From WHSM01 sp050701635 (GTDB lineage Bacteria; Actinomycetota; Actinomycetes; Mycobacteriales; Micromonosporaceae): a DNA stretch of 22,377 nt. A model generated the notes under the pieces. It was not told where the DNA came from. It ran no database searches and saw nothing but the letters and a program-made list of their open reading frames with translations. The stretch is from the NCBI GenBank assembly GCA_050701635.1, contig JBOGDF010000041.1, forward strand, positions 1-22,377, in the 5' to 3' direction. Below, in pieces: positions 14,547 through 22,377 of this stretch (the first letter of the stretch is position 1; every line of letters starts with the position of its first letter). The translations under genes were made by a program, and so were the position numbers.

Positions 14547-15779
14547 GTGTCCGTACTCTCCGCCCGTCCGTACCTGCGCTGGTTGGCGCCGGCCGCGGTG
14601 GCTGCCGCGGTGCTGGTCGCCGGCAGCGCCACCCAGCTGCTGTACGCCGACGCCGGCCTGCCGGAGCGCAGCGCCGCAGAGCTGCTGACGAAGCTGCAGA
14701 CCGCCGAGGTGGCGAGCATGTCCGGCACCGTGGTGGAGAAGGCCGACCTGGGCTTCCCGTCGCTGCCGGTCAGCACCGGCCGCAACAGCGCCGACCTCGC
14801 CTCACTGGTCGACGGCACCCACACCCTTCGTGTCTGGTACGACGGGCCGGAGCGGTTCCGGATGGCGGTGCTCGGCACGCTCGGCGAATCCGACGTGATC
14901 CGCAACGGGCGCGACGTGTGGACCTGGGACAGCGAGAAGAAGACCGCCACCCACAGCCGGCTGCCGGCCGACACCGGTCGCGACGCCCGCAAGCACCCGC
15001 CGATGCACCCGAGCGAGCTGCCGCGCAGCCCGCAGGAGGCCGCCGACCAGCTGCTGGAACGGCTCGACCCGAGCACCAAGGTGACCACGGACGGCACCGC
15101 GCGGGTGGCCGGGCGGGCGGCGTACGAGCTGGTCTTCACCCCCAAGGACTCTGATTCCCTGGTACGCCAGGTCAGGATCGCGCTGGACGGCGAGAAGTAC
15201 GTACCGCTGCGGGTGCAGGTGTACGCCGACCGCGGTGACGAGCCGGCGCTGCAGATCGGCTTCACCCAGGTCAGCTTCGCCAAGCCGGACGCCGCGCAGT
15301 TCAGCTTCACCCCGCCGCCGGGCACGAAAGTGACCGAAGGCGACGCGGGCGGGATGTTCGGCGGCCACCGCGACGGCACTGCGGGTAAGCCGGGCGGCAG
15401 GCACGGCGATCGCCCGACCGACAAACTCGACAAGCCCGGGATGCCGGACGGCGCGCACTACCGGTCCGGCAAGGCGAGCGGCTCGGTGGTGATCGGCGAG
15501 GGCTGGACCGCCGTACTGGTGGGGCGCGCACCGCAGCAGCAGCCCGGCGCCACGCCGCCGGAGTCGGACCGCCGGCACGGGCCGCAGAGCAACAGCGAGG
15601 CGCTGGCCGACATGCTCGCGCAGCTGCCGAAGGTGAGCGGCGCCTGGGGCAGCGGGCGGGTCCTGGAGACGAAGTTGTTCTCCGCGCTGCTCACCGACGA
15701 CGGCCGGATCCTGGTCGGCGCCGTCGCCCCCGAACGGCTCTACGAAGCCGCCGCCGACCCGAAAGCCCAGCTCAAGTGA
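14547..15779 (+). CDS. LolA-like membrane-anchored or secreted protein
   Basis: This 410-residue protein has an N-terminal signal peptide or anchor (hydrophobic at about 12-33, no lipobox Cys). The region from about 42 to 260 resembles the LolA/RseB-type half-barrel found in actinobacterial 'outer-membrane lipoprotein sorting' or sigma-E regulator-like proteins (for example LRVWYDGPERFRM at 94-106, DVWTWDSE at 123-130). A polar Gly/His/Asp/Lys-rich linker (about 265-310) leads to a small C-terminal domain. The GTG at 14547 gives the signal sequence directly. It overlaps the ABC ATPase gene by 4 bp, and TCTCAG repeats upstream suggest control by the nearby two-component system. It may bind a lipid or hydrophobic ligand handled by the ABC transporter (inference). 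Confidence 0.8.
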   Translation: MSVLSARPYLRWLAPAAVAAAVLVAGSATQLLYADAGLPERSAAELLTKLQTAEVASMSGTVVEKADLGFPSLPVSTGRNSADLASLVDGTHTLRVWYDGPERFRMAVLGTLGESDVIRNGRDVWTWDSEKKTATHSRLPADTGRDARKHPPMHPSELPRSPQEAADQLLERLDPSTKVTTDGTARVAGRAAYELVFTPKDSDSLVRQVRIALDGEKYVPLRVQVYADRGDEPALQIGFTQVSFAKPDAAQFSFTPPPGTKVTEGDAGGMFGGHRDGTAGKPGGRHGDRPTDKLDKPGMPDGAHYRSGKASGSVVIGEGWTAVLVGRAPQQQPGATPPESDRRHGPQSNSEALADMLAQLPKVSGAWGSGRVLETKLFSALLTDDGRILVGAVAPERLYEAAADPKAQLK

Positions 15780-16723
15780 CGGCGCCGGCGGCCGAGGTCG
15801 CGGTCAGCTCGCAGGGGTTGACGAAGCGGTTCCGGGGCGGGCAGGTCGCCGTGGACGGCATCGATCTGGCCGTACCCACCGGATCGGTGTACGGGTTCCT
15901 CGGCCCCAACGGCTCCGGAAAGACCACCACGATCCGGATGCTGCTCGGGCTGATGCGCCCGACGGCGGGCAGCTGCTCGCTGCTGGGCGGCGCGATCCCG
16001 GACGCCGCCGGTGCGGTGCTGCCCCGGGTCGGCGCGCTGGTGGAGGGGCCGGCGTTCCACCCGTACCTGACCGGGGCGCAGAACCTGCGCCGGCTGGACG
16101 CCGCCGACCTGACCGCCGAACCGGCGACCACCCGGGCGCGGATCGGGCGGGCGCTGGAGCGGGTGGGGCTGGCCGCCGCGGCGGGCAAGCGCTACCGGGC
16201 GTACTCGCTGGGGATGCGACAGCGGCTGGCGATCGCGGCGGCGCTGCTGCGCCCCCGGGAGCTGCTGATCCTGGACGAGCCCACCAACGGCCTGGACCCG
16301 CAGGGCACCCGGGAGGTACGCGCCCTGATCACCGAGCTGGCGCACGCCGGCAGCACCGTGATGCTGTCCACCCACCTGCTCAGCGAGGTCGAACAGATCT
16401 GCACCCACGTCGGGGTGATGCACCTCGGCAAGCTGGTGGCGCAGAAACCGCTGGCGGAGCTGCGTACGTCCACAGTGGACCGGCTGCGGATCGAGACCGA
16501 CGCCGCCGACGACGCGGCCGCGACGCTGCGCCGGCTCGGGCTCACCGACATCGACGCACAGCGCGGGGGCCTCACGGCGACGGTCGGGGAGCTGCCGCCG
16601 GAGAAGGTGCTCGCCGAGCTGGTCTACGACGGCGTACCGGTACGCGGCTTCGGCCTGGTGCAGCAGGACCTGGAGGACGTGTTCGTGACGCTCACCGGGG
16701 AGGGCTTCGATGTCAGTGGCTGA
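15776..16723 (+). CDS. ABC transporter ATP-binding protein
   Basis: This 315-residue ATPase of the ABC-2/CcmA export type powers the permease encoded next. Walker A is GPNGSGKTT (43-51), the signature is YSLGMRQR (143-150), and Walker B is LLILDEPTNGLD (163-174), followed by the H-loop STHLLSEVEQ. A C-terminal extension of about 90 residues is usual for this subfamily. The start is a GTG overlapping the LolA-like gene's stop (GTGA). The 3' end overlaps the permease by 14 bp. The tight overlaps indicate one operon. The substrate cannot be read from sequence. Confidence 0.95.
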   Translation: MTAPAAEVAVSSQGLTKRFRGGQVAVDGIDLAVPTGSVYGFLGPNGSGKTTTIRMLLGLMRPTAGSCSLLGGAIPDAAGAVLPRVGALVEGPAFHPYLTGAQNLRRLDAADLTAEPATTRARIGRALERVGLAAAAGKRYRAYSLGMRQRLAIAAALLRPRELLILDEPTNGLDPQGTREVRALITELAHAGSTVMLSTHLLSEVEQICTHVGVMHLGKLVAQKPLAELRTSTVDRLRIETDAADDAAATLRRLGLTDIDAQRGGLTATVGELPPEKVLAELVYDGVPVRGFGLVQQDLEDVFVTLTGEGFDVSG

Positions 16724-17567
16724 GCTGTCCGCGCCGGTCGCCGTACCGCGCCGCCGGCTGGGCGCCCGGTTCTTCGCCTCCGAGCTGCGGCTGATCTTCG
16801 GGCGGCGGCGCAACCAGGTGGCGCTGGTGATCCTGTGCCTGGTACCGCTGATCATCGCCTTCGCGGTGTGGTGGTCGGCCCCGGAGCCGGGCGACGGGCC
16901 GGACTTCTTCGGCGCGATCACCGAGAACGGGCTGTTCGTGGCGCTGGCCGCGCTCACCGTCGAGCTGGGCCTGTTCCTGCCGCTCGCGGTGGCGGCGGTC
17001 GCCGCCGACGCGGTCGCCGGCGAGGCCAACCAGGGCACGCTGCGCTACCTGCTCACCGTCCCGGCCGGGCGCGGCCGGCTGCTGCTGGTGAAGTACGCCG
17101 GCGTGGTCACCTTCGCGCTGGTAGCGGTGCTGGCGATCGCGGTGACCGGCGTACTGGCGGGATTGGCGTTGTTCGGTGGGGGTGAGCTGACGCTGCTCTC
17201 CGGCACCCGGATCGGCTTCGGCGAGGCGCTCGGGCGGCTGCTGCTGGTCTGCCTGTACGTGGCCGCGTGCCTGGCCGCCGTCGGCGCCATCGGGCTGTTC
17301 GTCTCGACCCTGACCGAGCAGCCGGTGGGGGCCACGATCGCGGTCGCAGTGGTGGTGCTGACCAGCCACATCCTGGGTACGATCCCGCAGCTCGAGCCGA
17401 TCCACGAATACCTGCTCTCGCACTGGTGGTTCGGCTTCGGCGACCTGCTCCGCGACCCGATCGCGACCGAGAGCATCGGCCCCGGGCTGATCTCCGCGGC
17501 CTCGTACGCCGCCATCTTCGGCGCCGCGGCGTGGGCCCGGTTCGCCGGCCGCGACATCACCAGCTGA
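16710..17567 (+). CDS. ABC-2 type transporter permease
   Basis: This 285-residue permease has about six hydrophobic segments: near 35-52, 72-98, 118-150, 175-200, 208-228 and 255-275. It contains the ABC-2 hallmark EANQGTLRYLLTVPAGRGRL around residues 105-124, where the fold contacts the ATPase. The ATG at 16710 lies inside the end of the ATPase gene. It ends the LolA-like/ATPase/permease operon, and no terminator is obvious in the 74 bp before the next gene. Confidence 0.92.
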   Translation: MSVAELSAPVAVPRRRLGARFFASELRLIFGRRRNQVALVILCLVPLIIAFAVWWSAPEPGDGPDFFGAITENGLFVALAALTVELGLFLPLAVAAVAADAVAGEANQGTLRYLLTVPAGRGRLLLVKYAGVVTFALVAVLAIAVTGVLAGLALFGGGELTLLSGTRIGFGEALGRLLLVCLYVAACLAAVGAIGLFVSTLTEQPVGATIAVAVVVLTSHILGTIPQLEPIHEYLLSHWWFGFGDLLRDPIATESIGPGLISAASYAAIFGAAAWARFAGRDITS

Positions 17568-17641
17568 GGCTCCGGGTTCCGGGGTCGCTCGGGGGGGTTC
17601 CCTGATGTGGCTCGGGGTGGCCGGTCGGCAGGCTGGGGCGC

Positions 17642-18308
17642 ATGGGTGGACGAGGGGCGCGTCACCTGCTGGTGTGGCTGCACGTGGTCACGTCGGTGGG
17701 CTGGATGGCGATGGCGCTCGCGCTGTTCACGCTGCTCACGGTGGGGATCGGTGATCCGGCGGTACGCCACAGCGCGTTCTCGATGGCCGGGGTGATCGAC
17801 GGGCAGCTGCTGGCGTACCTGGCGAAATGCATCGGCGTACACCGGGATGATGCTCTGTGCTCTGACCTCGTGGGGGTTCTTCCGCTACCGGTGGGTGCTG
17901 GGGAAGTTCGTGATCACGATCGTGCAGCTCTACCTGGGGATCTTCATCTTGAGCGGGACGCTGCACTCCGCGGTCGAGGCGTCGGCGCACGGCGGGATCG
18001 GGCCGGCGGTGCCGCTGGCCACCGGCACGCTGCTGATGATGTCGGCGATCGCGTTTCAGGCCTGGCTGTCGGTGGCGAAACCGTGGCGCCGTACGCCGTG
18101 GGCCAGCCCGGGCAAGCTGCCCACCGCGAGTCCGTGGCTGTTCGCCGCCGCGGTCGCCGTACCGACCGGCGACCTGTTGCTCAGCGCCTTCGTCACCGGG
18201 CGCCCGATGCCGGTGCTGTCGCTGCTGACCGTGATCGGCTACCCGATCTACCGCTCGGTGGCGCTGCGCCGTACCGCGATCCCGAAAACCGCTGGCACCC
18301 GCGTGTGA
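17642..18308 (+). pseudogene. Membrane-protein gene with a single-base frameshift
   Basis: The ATG at 17642 opens a membrane protein (helix near residues 9-35) whose frame is right up to GQLLAYLA at about 17824. From there the +1 frame continues sensibly (ASAYTGMMLCALTSWGFFRY...) to the TGA at 18308. Removing one A from AAA at 17825-17827 gives LANASAYTGMM and a 221-residue protein with four or five helices, so one base is extra. Whether this is a true mutation, a sequencing error in a short A run, or programmed slippage cannot be told here. I do not recognise a defined function. The hen1 start lies 10 nt after the stop, so it is probably co-transcribed with RNA repair. Confidence 0.8.
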
Positions 18309-18318
18309 GGATCAGGGG

Positions 18319-19728
18319 GTGCTGCTCACCATCTCCACCACGCACCAGCCGGCGACCGATCTGGGGTACCTGCTGGTCAAGCATCCGGACCGGGTGCAGT
18401 CGTTCCCGACCACGGGCGGGACGGCGTACGTGTGGTATCCGGAGGCGACGCCCGAGCGGTGCACCGCGGCGCTGCTGCTCGACGTGGACCCGGTCGCGCT
18501 GGCCCGCCCCGCGCGCGGCACGAAGGCCCCGGACGGCTTCTCGCTCGGCCGGTACGTCAACGACCGCCCGTACGCCGCCTCCAGCCTGCTCACCGTCGCG
18601 CTCGGCAAGGTGTTCCGGAGTGCGCTGAAGGGCACGTCGAAGGACCGTACCGAGCTGGCGGACCAGCCGTTGCCGCTGCGGATCGACCTGCCCGCGGTGC
18701 CGTGCCGGGGTGGCGCCGAGGTCGCCGAGCGGCTGTTCGGGCCGCTGGGCTGGGAGGTGGTGGCGCAGCCCGTACCACTGGATGAAGGTTTTCCGGAGTG
18801 GGGTGACTCCCGGTACGTCCAGCTGACCCTGACCGGCAACCACCGACTCGCGGACGCCCTCAATCACGTGTACGTGCTACTCCCGGTGCTGGACGACGCC
18901 AAGCACTATTGGGTGTCGGCCGACGAGGTGGAGAAGTTGCTGCGCGCCGGCGAGGGCTGGCTGGCCGGCCACCCCGCGAAGGAGCTGATCACACGGCGCT
19001 ACCTGGCCAACCAGCGGTCGCTGGCGCAGTCCGCGCTGGAGCGGCTGGCGGTCGACGAGCCGGAGCCCGAGCCGGCCGACGAGCCGCCCGAGGAAGCGGC
19101 GGCGCAGGAAGAGCGGATCCCGCTGGTCACGCAGCGCAAGGCCGCGGTGCTCGCGGCGCTTTCGGAGTCTGGGGCGGCCAGGGTCCTCGACCTCGGCTGC
19201 GGTTCCGGCGCGCTACTGCTCGAACTACAGAAGCAGCGGCGGTACGCCGAGATCGTCGGCGCCGACGTCTCCAGCCAGAGCCTGCGGATCGCCGAGCGGC
19301 GGCTCCAGCTGGACCGGCAGCCGTCCCACGACGCCGGCCGGATCACGCTGATCCAGACCGCGCTGACCTACCACGACGACCGCCTCAAGGGGTACGACGC
19401 CGCCGTGCTGATGGAGGTGATCGAGCACGTCGACGAGCCGCGCCTGCCCGCGCTGGAGCGTGCCGTGTTCGGCCACGCCGCGCCGGGGGTGGTGATCGTG
19501 ACGACCCCGAACGCCGAGTACAACGTGCGCTACGAAGCCATGGCCGGGATGCGGCACGACGACCACCGCTTCGAGTGGACCCGCGCCGAGTTCGGGTCGT
19601 GGGCCGAGCGGGTGGCGGCGGCGTACGGGTACACCGTCGTGCTGAGCGCCGTGGGCGAGGTCGACCCCGAGGTCGGGTCCCCGACCCAGCTGGCGTACTT
19701 CCGGCGGGGGGTGCGCGGTGCAGCTTGA
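18319..19728 (+). CDS. hen1: 3'-terminal RNA ribose 2'-O-methyltransferase Hen1
   Basis: This is a 469-residue bacterial Hen1. The N-terminal part (1-240) is the bacterial-specific module that works with Pnkp's ligase. An acidic linker (about 245-265) precedes the methyltransferase domain. The SAM motif is LDLGCGSG (290-297). The Mn-binding set EVIEH gives Glu366, Glu369 and His370, with a later His in DDHRFEW (416). This matches the metal site known for clostridial Hen1. The enzyme methylates the 2'-OH at the 3' end of cleaved RNA before ligation, protecting the repaired site. The GTG at 18319 follows closely on the preceding gene, and the 3' end overlaps pnkp by 11 bp. Confidence 0.95.
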   Translation: MLLTISTTHQPATDLGYLLVKHPDRVQSFPTTGGTAYVWYPEATPERCTAALLLDVDPVALARPARGTKAPDGFSLGRYVNDRPYAASSLLTVALGKVFRSALKGTSKDRTELADQPLPLRIDLPAVPCRGGAEVAERLFGPLGWEVVAQPVPLDEGFPEWGDSRYVQLTLTGNHRLADALNHVYVLLPVLDDAKHYWVSADEVEKLLRAGEGWLAGHPAKELITRRYLANQRSLAQSALERLAVDEPEPEPADEPPEEAAAQEERIPLVTQRKAAVLAALSESGAARVLDLGCGSGALLLELQKQRRYAEIVGADVSSQSLRIAERRLQLDRQPSHDAGRITLIQTALTYHDDRLKGYDAAVLMEVIEHVDEPRLPALERAVFGHAAPGVVIVTTPNAEYNVRYEAMAGMRHDDHRFEWTRAEFGSWAERVAAAYGYTVVLSAVGEVDPEVGSPTQLAYFRRGVRGAA

Positions 19729-22237
19729 TGTTCCTGAGCTGTCGCTGATCGCGCTGGTCGGGATCTCCGGGTCCGGCAAGTCGACGTTCGCGCGGCAGCA
19801 CTTCCTGCCGACCGAGGTGCTCTCGTCCGACACGTTCCGCGGCATGGTGGCCGATGACGAGAACGACCAGTCCGCCACGTCCGACGCGTTCGCGGCGCTG
19901 CACTACGTCGCCGGGCTGCGGCTGCGCGCCGGGCGGCGGGTGGTGGTGGACGCCACCAACGTGCAGCAGTTCGCCCGGGCTTCGCTGGTGAAGCTCGCCA
20001 GGGAGTACGACGTGCTGCCTGTGGCGATCGTGCTGGACATCCCGGAGTCCGTGGCCTGGGAGCGTACGCATGGCCGGCCGGACCGTACGTTCGGCCGCTC
20101 GGTGTTGCAGCGCCAGTCGCGTGACCTGCGGCGATCGCTGTCGAAGCTGGCCCGCGAAGGCTTCCGCAAGGTGCACGTGGTGACCGACCCCGACGACGTG
20201 ACGGTCGCGTACGAGAAGGCGTGGAACGACAAGCGGGAGCTGACCGGGCCCTTCGACATCGTCGGCGACGTGCACGGCTGCCGCGCCGAGTTGGAGACGC
20301 TGCTCGGCACGCTCGGCTACGTGCTGCAGCGCGACGGCTCGGGTCGCCCGATCGATGCGCGCCATCCCGACGGGCGGCAGGCCGTCTTCGTCGGTGACCT
20401 GGTGGACCGCGGGCCGGATTCGCCGGGCGTACTGCGGCTGGTGATGGGGATGGTGGGGTCCGGCAACGCGCTGTGCGTACCGGGGAACCACGAGCAGAAG
20501 CTGCTGCGCAAGCTGCGCGGCCGCGACGTACGGGTCTCGCACGGGCTGGCGGAGACGCTGGAGCAACTCGCCGCCGAGCCGCGGTCGTTTGTGGACGATG
20601 CGGCGCGGTGGATCGACGGGCTGGTCAGCCACTACCGGCTGGACGGCGGCCGGCTGGTCGTGGCGCACGCCGGGCTGAAGGAGGCGTACCAGGGTCGCGC
20701 GTCCGGCCGGGTACGCAGCTTCTGCCTGTACGGCGAGACCACCGGCGAGACCGACGAGTACGGCCTGCCGGTGCGCTACCCGTGGGCCAACGACTACCGC
20801 GGCGACGCGATGGTGGTGTACGGCCACACCCCGACCCCGAAGCCGGAGTGGATCAACAACACCATCTGCCTGGACACCGGCTGCGTGTTCGGCGGCGAGC
20901 TGACCGCGCTGCGGTATCCGGAGAAGGCGCTGGTCAGCGTCCCCGCCGAGCGGGTCTACTACGAGCCGGTCAAGCCGCTGATCGCCCCCGACCGGGACGA
21001 CGGCGGCGTCTTGAAGCTGGCGGACGTCACCGGGCGGCGGCACCTGCGTACCGACTACGGCACCGTACTGATCGAGGCCGAGAACGCCGCCGCCGCGCTC
21101 GAGGTGATGAGCCGGTACGCCGTCGACCCCCGCTACCTGCTGTGGCTGCCGCCCACCATGTCACCATCGTCCACATCGGACCGTGAGGGCTACCTGGAGT
21201 ACCCGACCGAGGCGTTCGCCGACTACCGGGCGGCCGGGATCGACCGGGTGATCTGCGAAGAGAAGCACATGGGCTCCCGCGCGGTGGCGCTGGTGTGCCG
21301 CTCGGCCGACGTGGCCGCGGAGCGCTTCGGCGTCACCGACGGCAGCGCCGGCGCGCTCTACACGCGTACCGGCCGGCCGTTCTTCGCGCCGGCGCTGAAC
21401 CAGGAGTTGCTGGCTCGGGTGCGCGCGGCGGCCGCGCCGGTGTTCGACGGGCTGGAGACCGACTGGCTGCTGCTCGACTGCGAGCTGCTGCCCTGGTCGG
21501 CGAAGGCGGAAGACCTGATCCGCAGCCAGTACGCCGCGGTCGGTGCCGCCGCCCGGGCCGCCCTGCCCTCGGCGCTGGATGCCGTCGACGCCGGCCTGGC
21601 GCGCGGCCTCGATCTGGCCGAGCTGCGGGACCGGCTCGCCGCTCGGGTCGTCAACGCGTCGGCCTTCACAACTGCCTACCGGCGGTACGTGTGGCCCACC
21701 GAGGGGCTGGACGGCGTACAGCTGGCGCCGTTCGCGGTGCTGGCGACGGCGCGCGGGTCGCAGGCGGGCCGCGACCACGGGTGGCACCTGGAGTGGTGCG
21801 ACCGGCTGGTGGCCGCGGATCCGGCGCTGCTGCGTACCACCGGGCGGCGGGTGGTCGACCTGGCCGATCCGGCGTCCGAGTCGGCGGCCACCGACTGGTG
21901 GCTGGAGCTCACCGGCGCCGGCGGCGAAGGCATGGTGGTCAAGCCGTACGCCGGCCTCACCCAGGGCGCCGGCCGCAAGCTGGCGCAGCCCGGCATCAAG
22001 TGCCGCGGCCGGGAGTACCTGCGGATCATCTACGGTCCCGACTACACCGAGCCGGCGCACCTGGAACGGCTGCGCGACCGCGGCCTGGCCCGCAAGCGCA
22101 ACCTCGCGCTCCGCGAACACGGCCTCGGCCTCGCCGCGCTCGACCGGGTAGCCGCCGCCGAACCGCTCTACAAGATCCACGAGCTGGTCTTCGCGATCCT
22201 CGCCCTGGAATCCGAGCCCACCGACCCCCGTCTGTAG
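19718..22237 (+). CDS. pnkp: Polynucleotide kinase-phosphatase-ligase Pnkp (RNA repair)
   Basis: This is an 839-residue three-domain RNA end-healing and sealing enzyme. The 5'-kinase (1-170) has P-loop GISGSGKST (15-23). The metallophosphatase (about 178-420) has GDVHGC (183-188), GDLVDRG (226-232) and GNHE (256-259), removing 2',3'-cyclic or 3'-phosphates. The C-terminal ligase-like adenylyltransferase (about 480-835) has nucleophile Lys516 in EEKHMGSR and a late GEGMVVKPY motif. All catalytic motifs are intact and the length is normal. It acts with Hen1 in a complex that repairs ribotoxin-cleaved RNA such as tRNA (established for bacterial Pnkp/Hen1). The GTG at 19718 overlaps hen1 by 11 bp. 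The inverted-repeat element begins 14 bp after the stop. Confidence 0.96.
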   Translation: MQLDVPELSLIALVGISGSGKSTFARQHFLPTEVLSSDTFRGMVADDENDQSATSDAFAALHYVAGLRLRAGRRVVVDATNVQQFARASLVKLAREYDVLPVAIVLDIPESVAWERTHGRPDRTFGRSVLQRQSRDLRRSLSKLAREGFRKVHVVTDPDDVTVAYEKAWNDKRELTGPFDIVGDVHGCRAELETLLGTLGYVLQRDGSGRPIDARHPDGRQAVFVGDLVDRGPDSPGVLRLVMGMVGSGNALCVPGNHEQKLLRKLRGRDVRVSHGLAETLEQLAAEPRSFVDDAARWIDGLVSHYRLDGGRLVVAHAGLKEAYQGRASGRVRSFCLYGETTGETDEYGLPVRYPWANDYRGDAMVVYGHTPTPKPEWINNTICLDTGCVFGGELTALRYPEKALVSVPAERVYYEPVKPLIAPDRDDGGVLKLADVTGRRHLRTDYGTVLIEAENAAAALEVMSRYAVDPRYLLWLPPTMSPSSTSDREGYLEYPTEAFADYRAAGIDRVICEEKHMGSRAVALVCRSADVAAERFGVTDGSAGALYTRTGRPFFAPALNQELLARVRAAAAPVFDGLETDWLLLDCELLPWSAKAEDLIRSQYAAVGAAARAALPSALDAVDAGLARGLDLAELRDRLAARVVNASAFTTAYRRYVWPTEGLDGVQLAPFAVLATARGSQAGRDHGWHLEWCDRLVAADPALLRTTGRRVVDLADPASESAATDWWLELTGAGGEGMVVKPYAGLTQGAGRKLAQPGIKCRGREYLRIIYGPDYTEPAHLERLRDRGLARKRNLALREHGLGLAALDRVAAAEPLYKIHELVFAILALESEPTDPRL

Positions 22238-22250
22238 CCGCCGCGCCGGG

Positions 22251-22377
22251 CTAGGGCCTGTCCTGTGGATCTTGGTCGAGCGAGACAGGTGCCAGGCGGC
22301 GGTCCGGCAAGGCGGAGGTTCGTCCGAATACCGGTGTTGTATTCGGACGGTTCTCCAACGCCGCCGGTCGTCGTCTG
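22251..22377. mobile_element. Non-autonomous inverted-repeat element, copy 2 (truncated by window end)
   Basis: This second copy of the element at 4840 is in the same orientation, begins with CTAG, and aligns over 124 bp with five substitutions. It lacks the roughly 52-bp hairpin insert of copy 1, having GGT in its place. The right terminal repeat lies beyond the window. It sits 14 bp after the pnkp stop codon. Confidence 0.8.
22321..22349. repeat. Conserved 10-bp hairpin of the element, copy 2
   Basis: The arms CGTCCGAATA and TATTCGGACG pair perfectly around CCGGTGTTG. Compared with copy 1, both arms changed in step (C-G to T-A and G-C to A-T). Confidence 0.75.

Noticed and set aside
19385..21043. 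552-codon minus-strand frame opposite hen1 and pnkp
   Set aside because: A shadow of two well-supported genes; no domain is recognisable.

Overview
The window is high-GC DNA with strong G/C third-position bias, frequent GTG starts and many short intergenic gaps. This fits an actinobacterium, most likely of the Micromonosporaceae type (inference from base composition, codon use and gene families; no 16S rRNA or other marker is present). I saw no tRNA, rRNA or CRISPR array and no transposase or integrase gene.

Layout. 1-4.85 kb: a small membrane protein divergent from a LacI-family regulator, a secreted M6 (immune inhibitor A-like) metalloprotease closed by a strong terminator, and an Sfp-type phosphopantetheinyl transferase. 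4840-5058: a 219-bp non-autonomous element with terminal inverted repeats, flanked by CTAG; a second copy begins at 22251 and runs off the window end. 5.1-6.2 kb: a GNAT acetyltransferase and a methionine-rich four-helix membrane protein with a CsoR-like copper operator in front of it. 6.2-9.0 kb: a small cupin gene cut in two. Its 3' part lies at 6228-6341 and its 5' part at about 8768-9025, both on the minus strand, and about 2.4 kb lies between them. That insert carries an XRE/TPR regulator, a 74-aa partner ORF, two divergent small Cys-motif proteins related to each other, a short membrane ORF and a decayed membrane gene. 9.1-10 kb: a short-chain dehydrogenase behind a perfect 10-bp inverted-repeat operator.

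10.0-17.6 kb is an envelope-signalling block. Two divergent OmpR-type two-component systems are followed by an operon of a LolA-like anchored protein, an ABC ATPase and an ABC-2 permease. A TCTCAG-N5-nCACAG motif occurs both in front of the first response-regulator gene and in front of the LolA-like gene, which suggests that regulator controls the LolA/ABC operon. 17.6-22.2 kb: a membrane-protein gene with a single-base frameshift is followed by hen1 and pnkp, the bacterial RNA-repair pair (3'-terminal 2'-O-methyltransferase and kinase-phosphatase-ligase), whose reading frames overlap.

Most unusual points: (1) the cupin gene split by a recombinase-less 2.4-kb island; (2) the two copies of the small inverted-repeat element, which differ at five aligned positions, four of them forming two compensatory base-pair changes in one hairpin; (3) the CsoR-like site with the Met-rich membrane protein.
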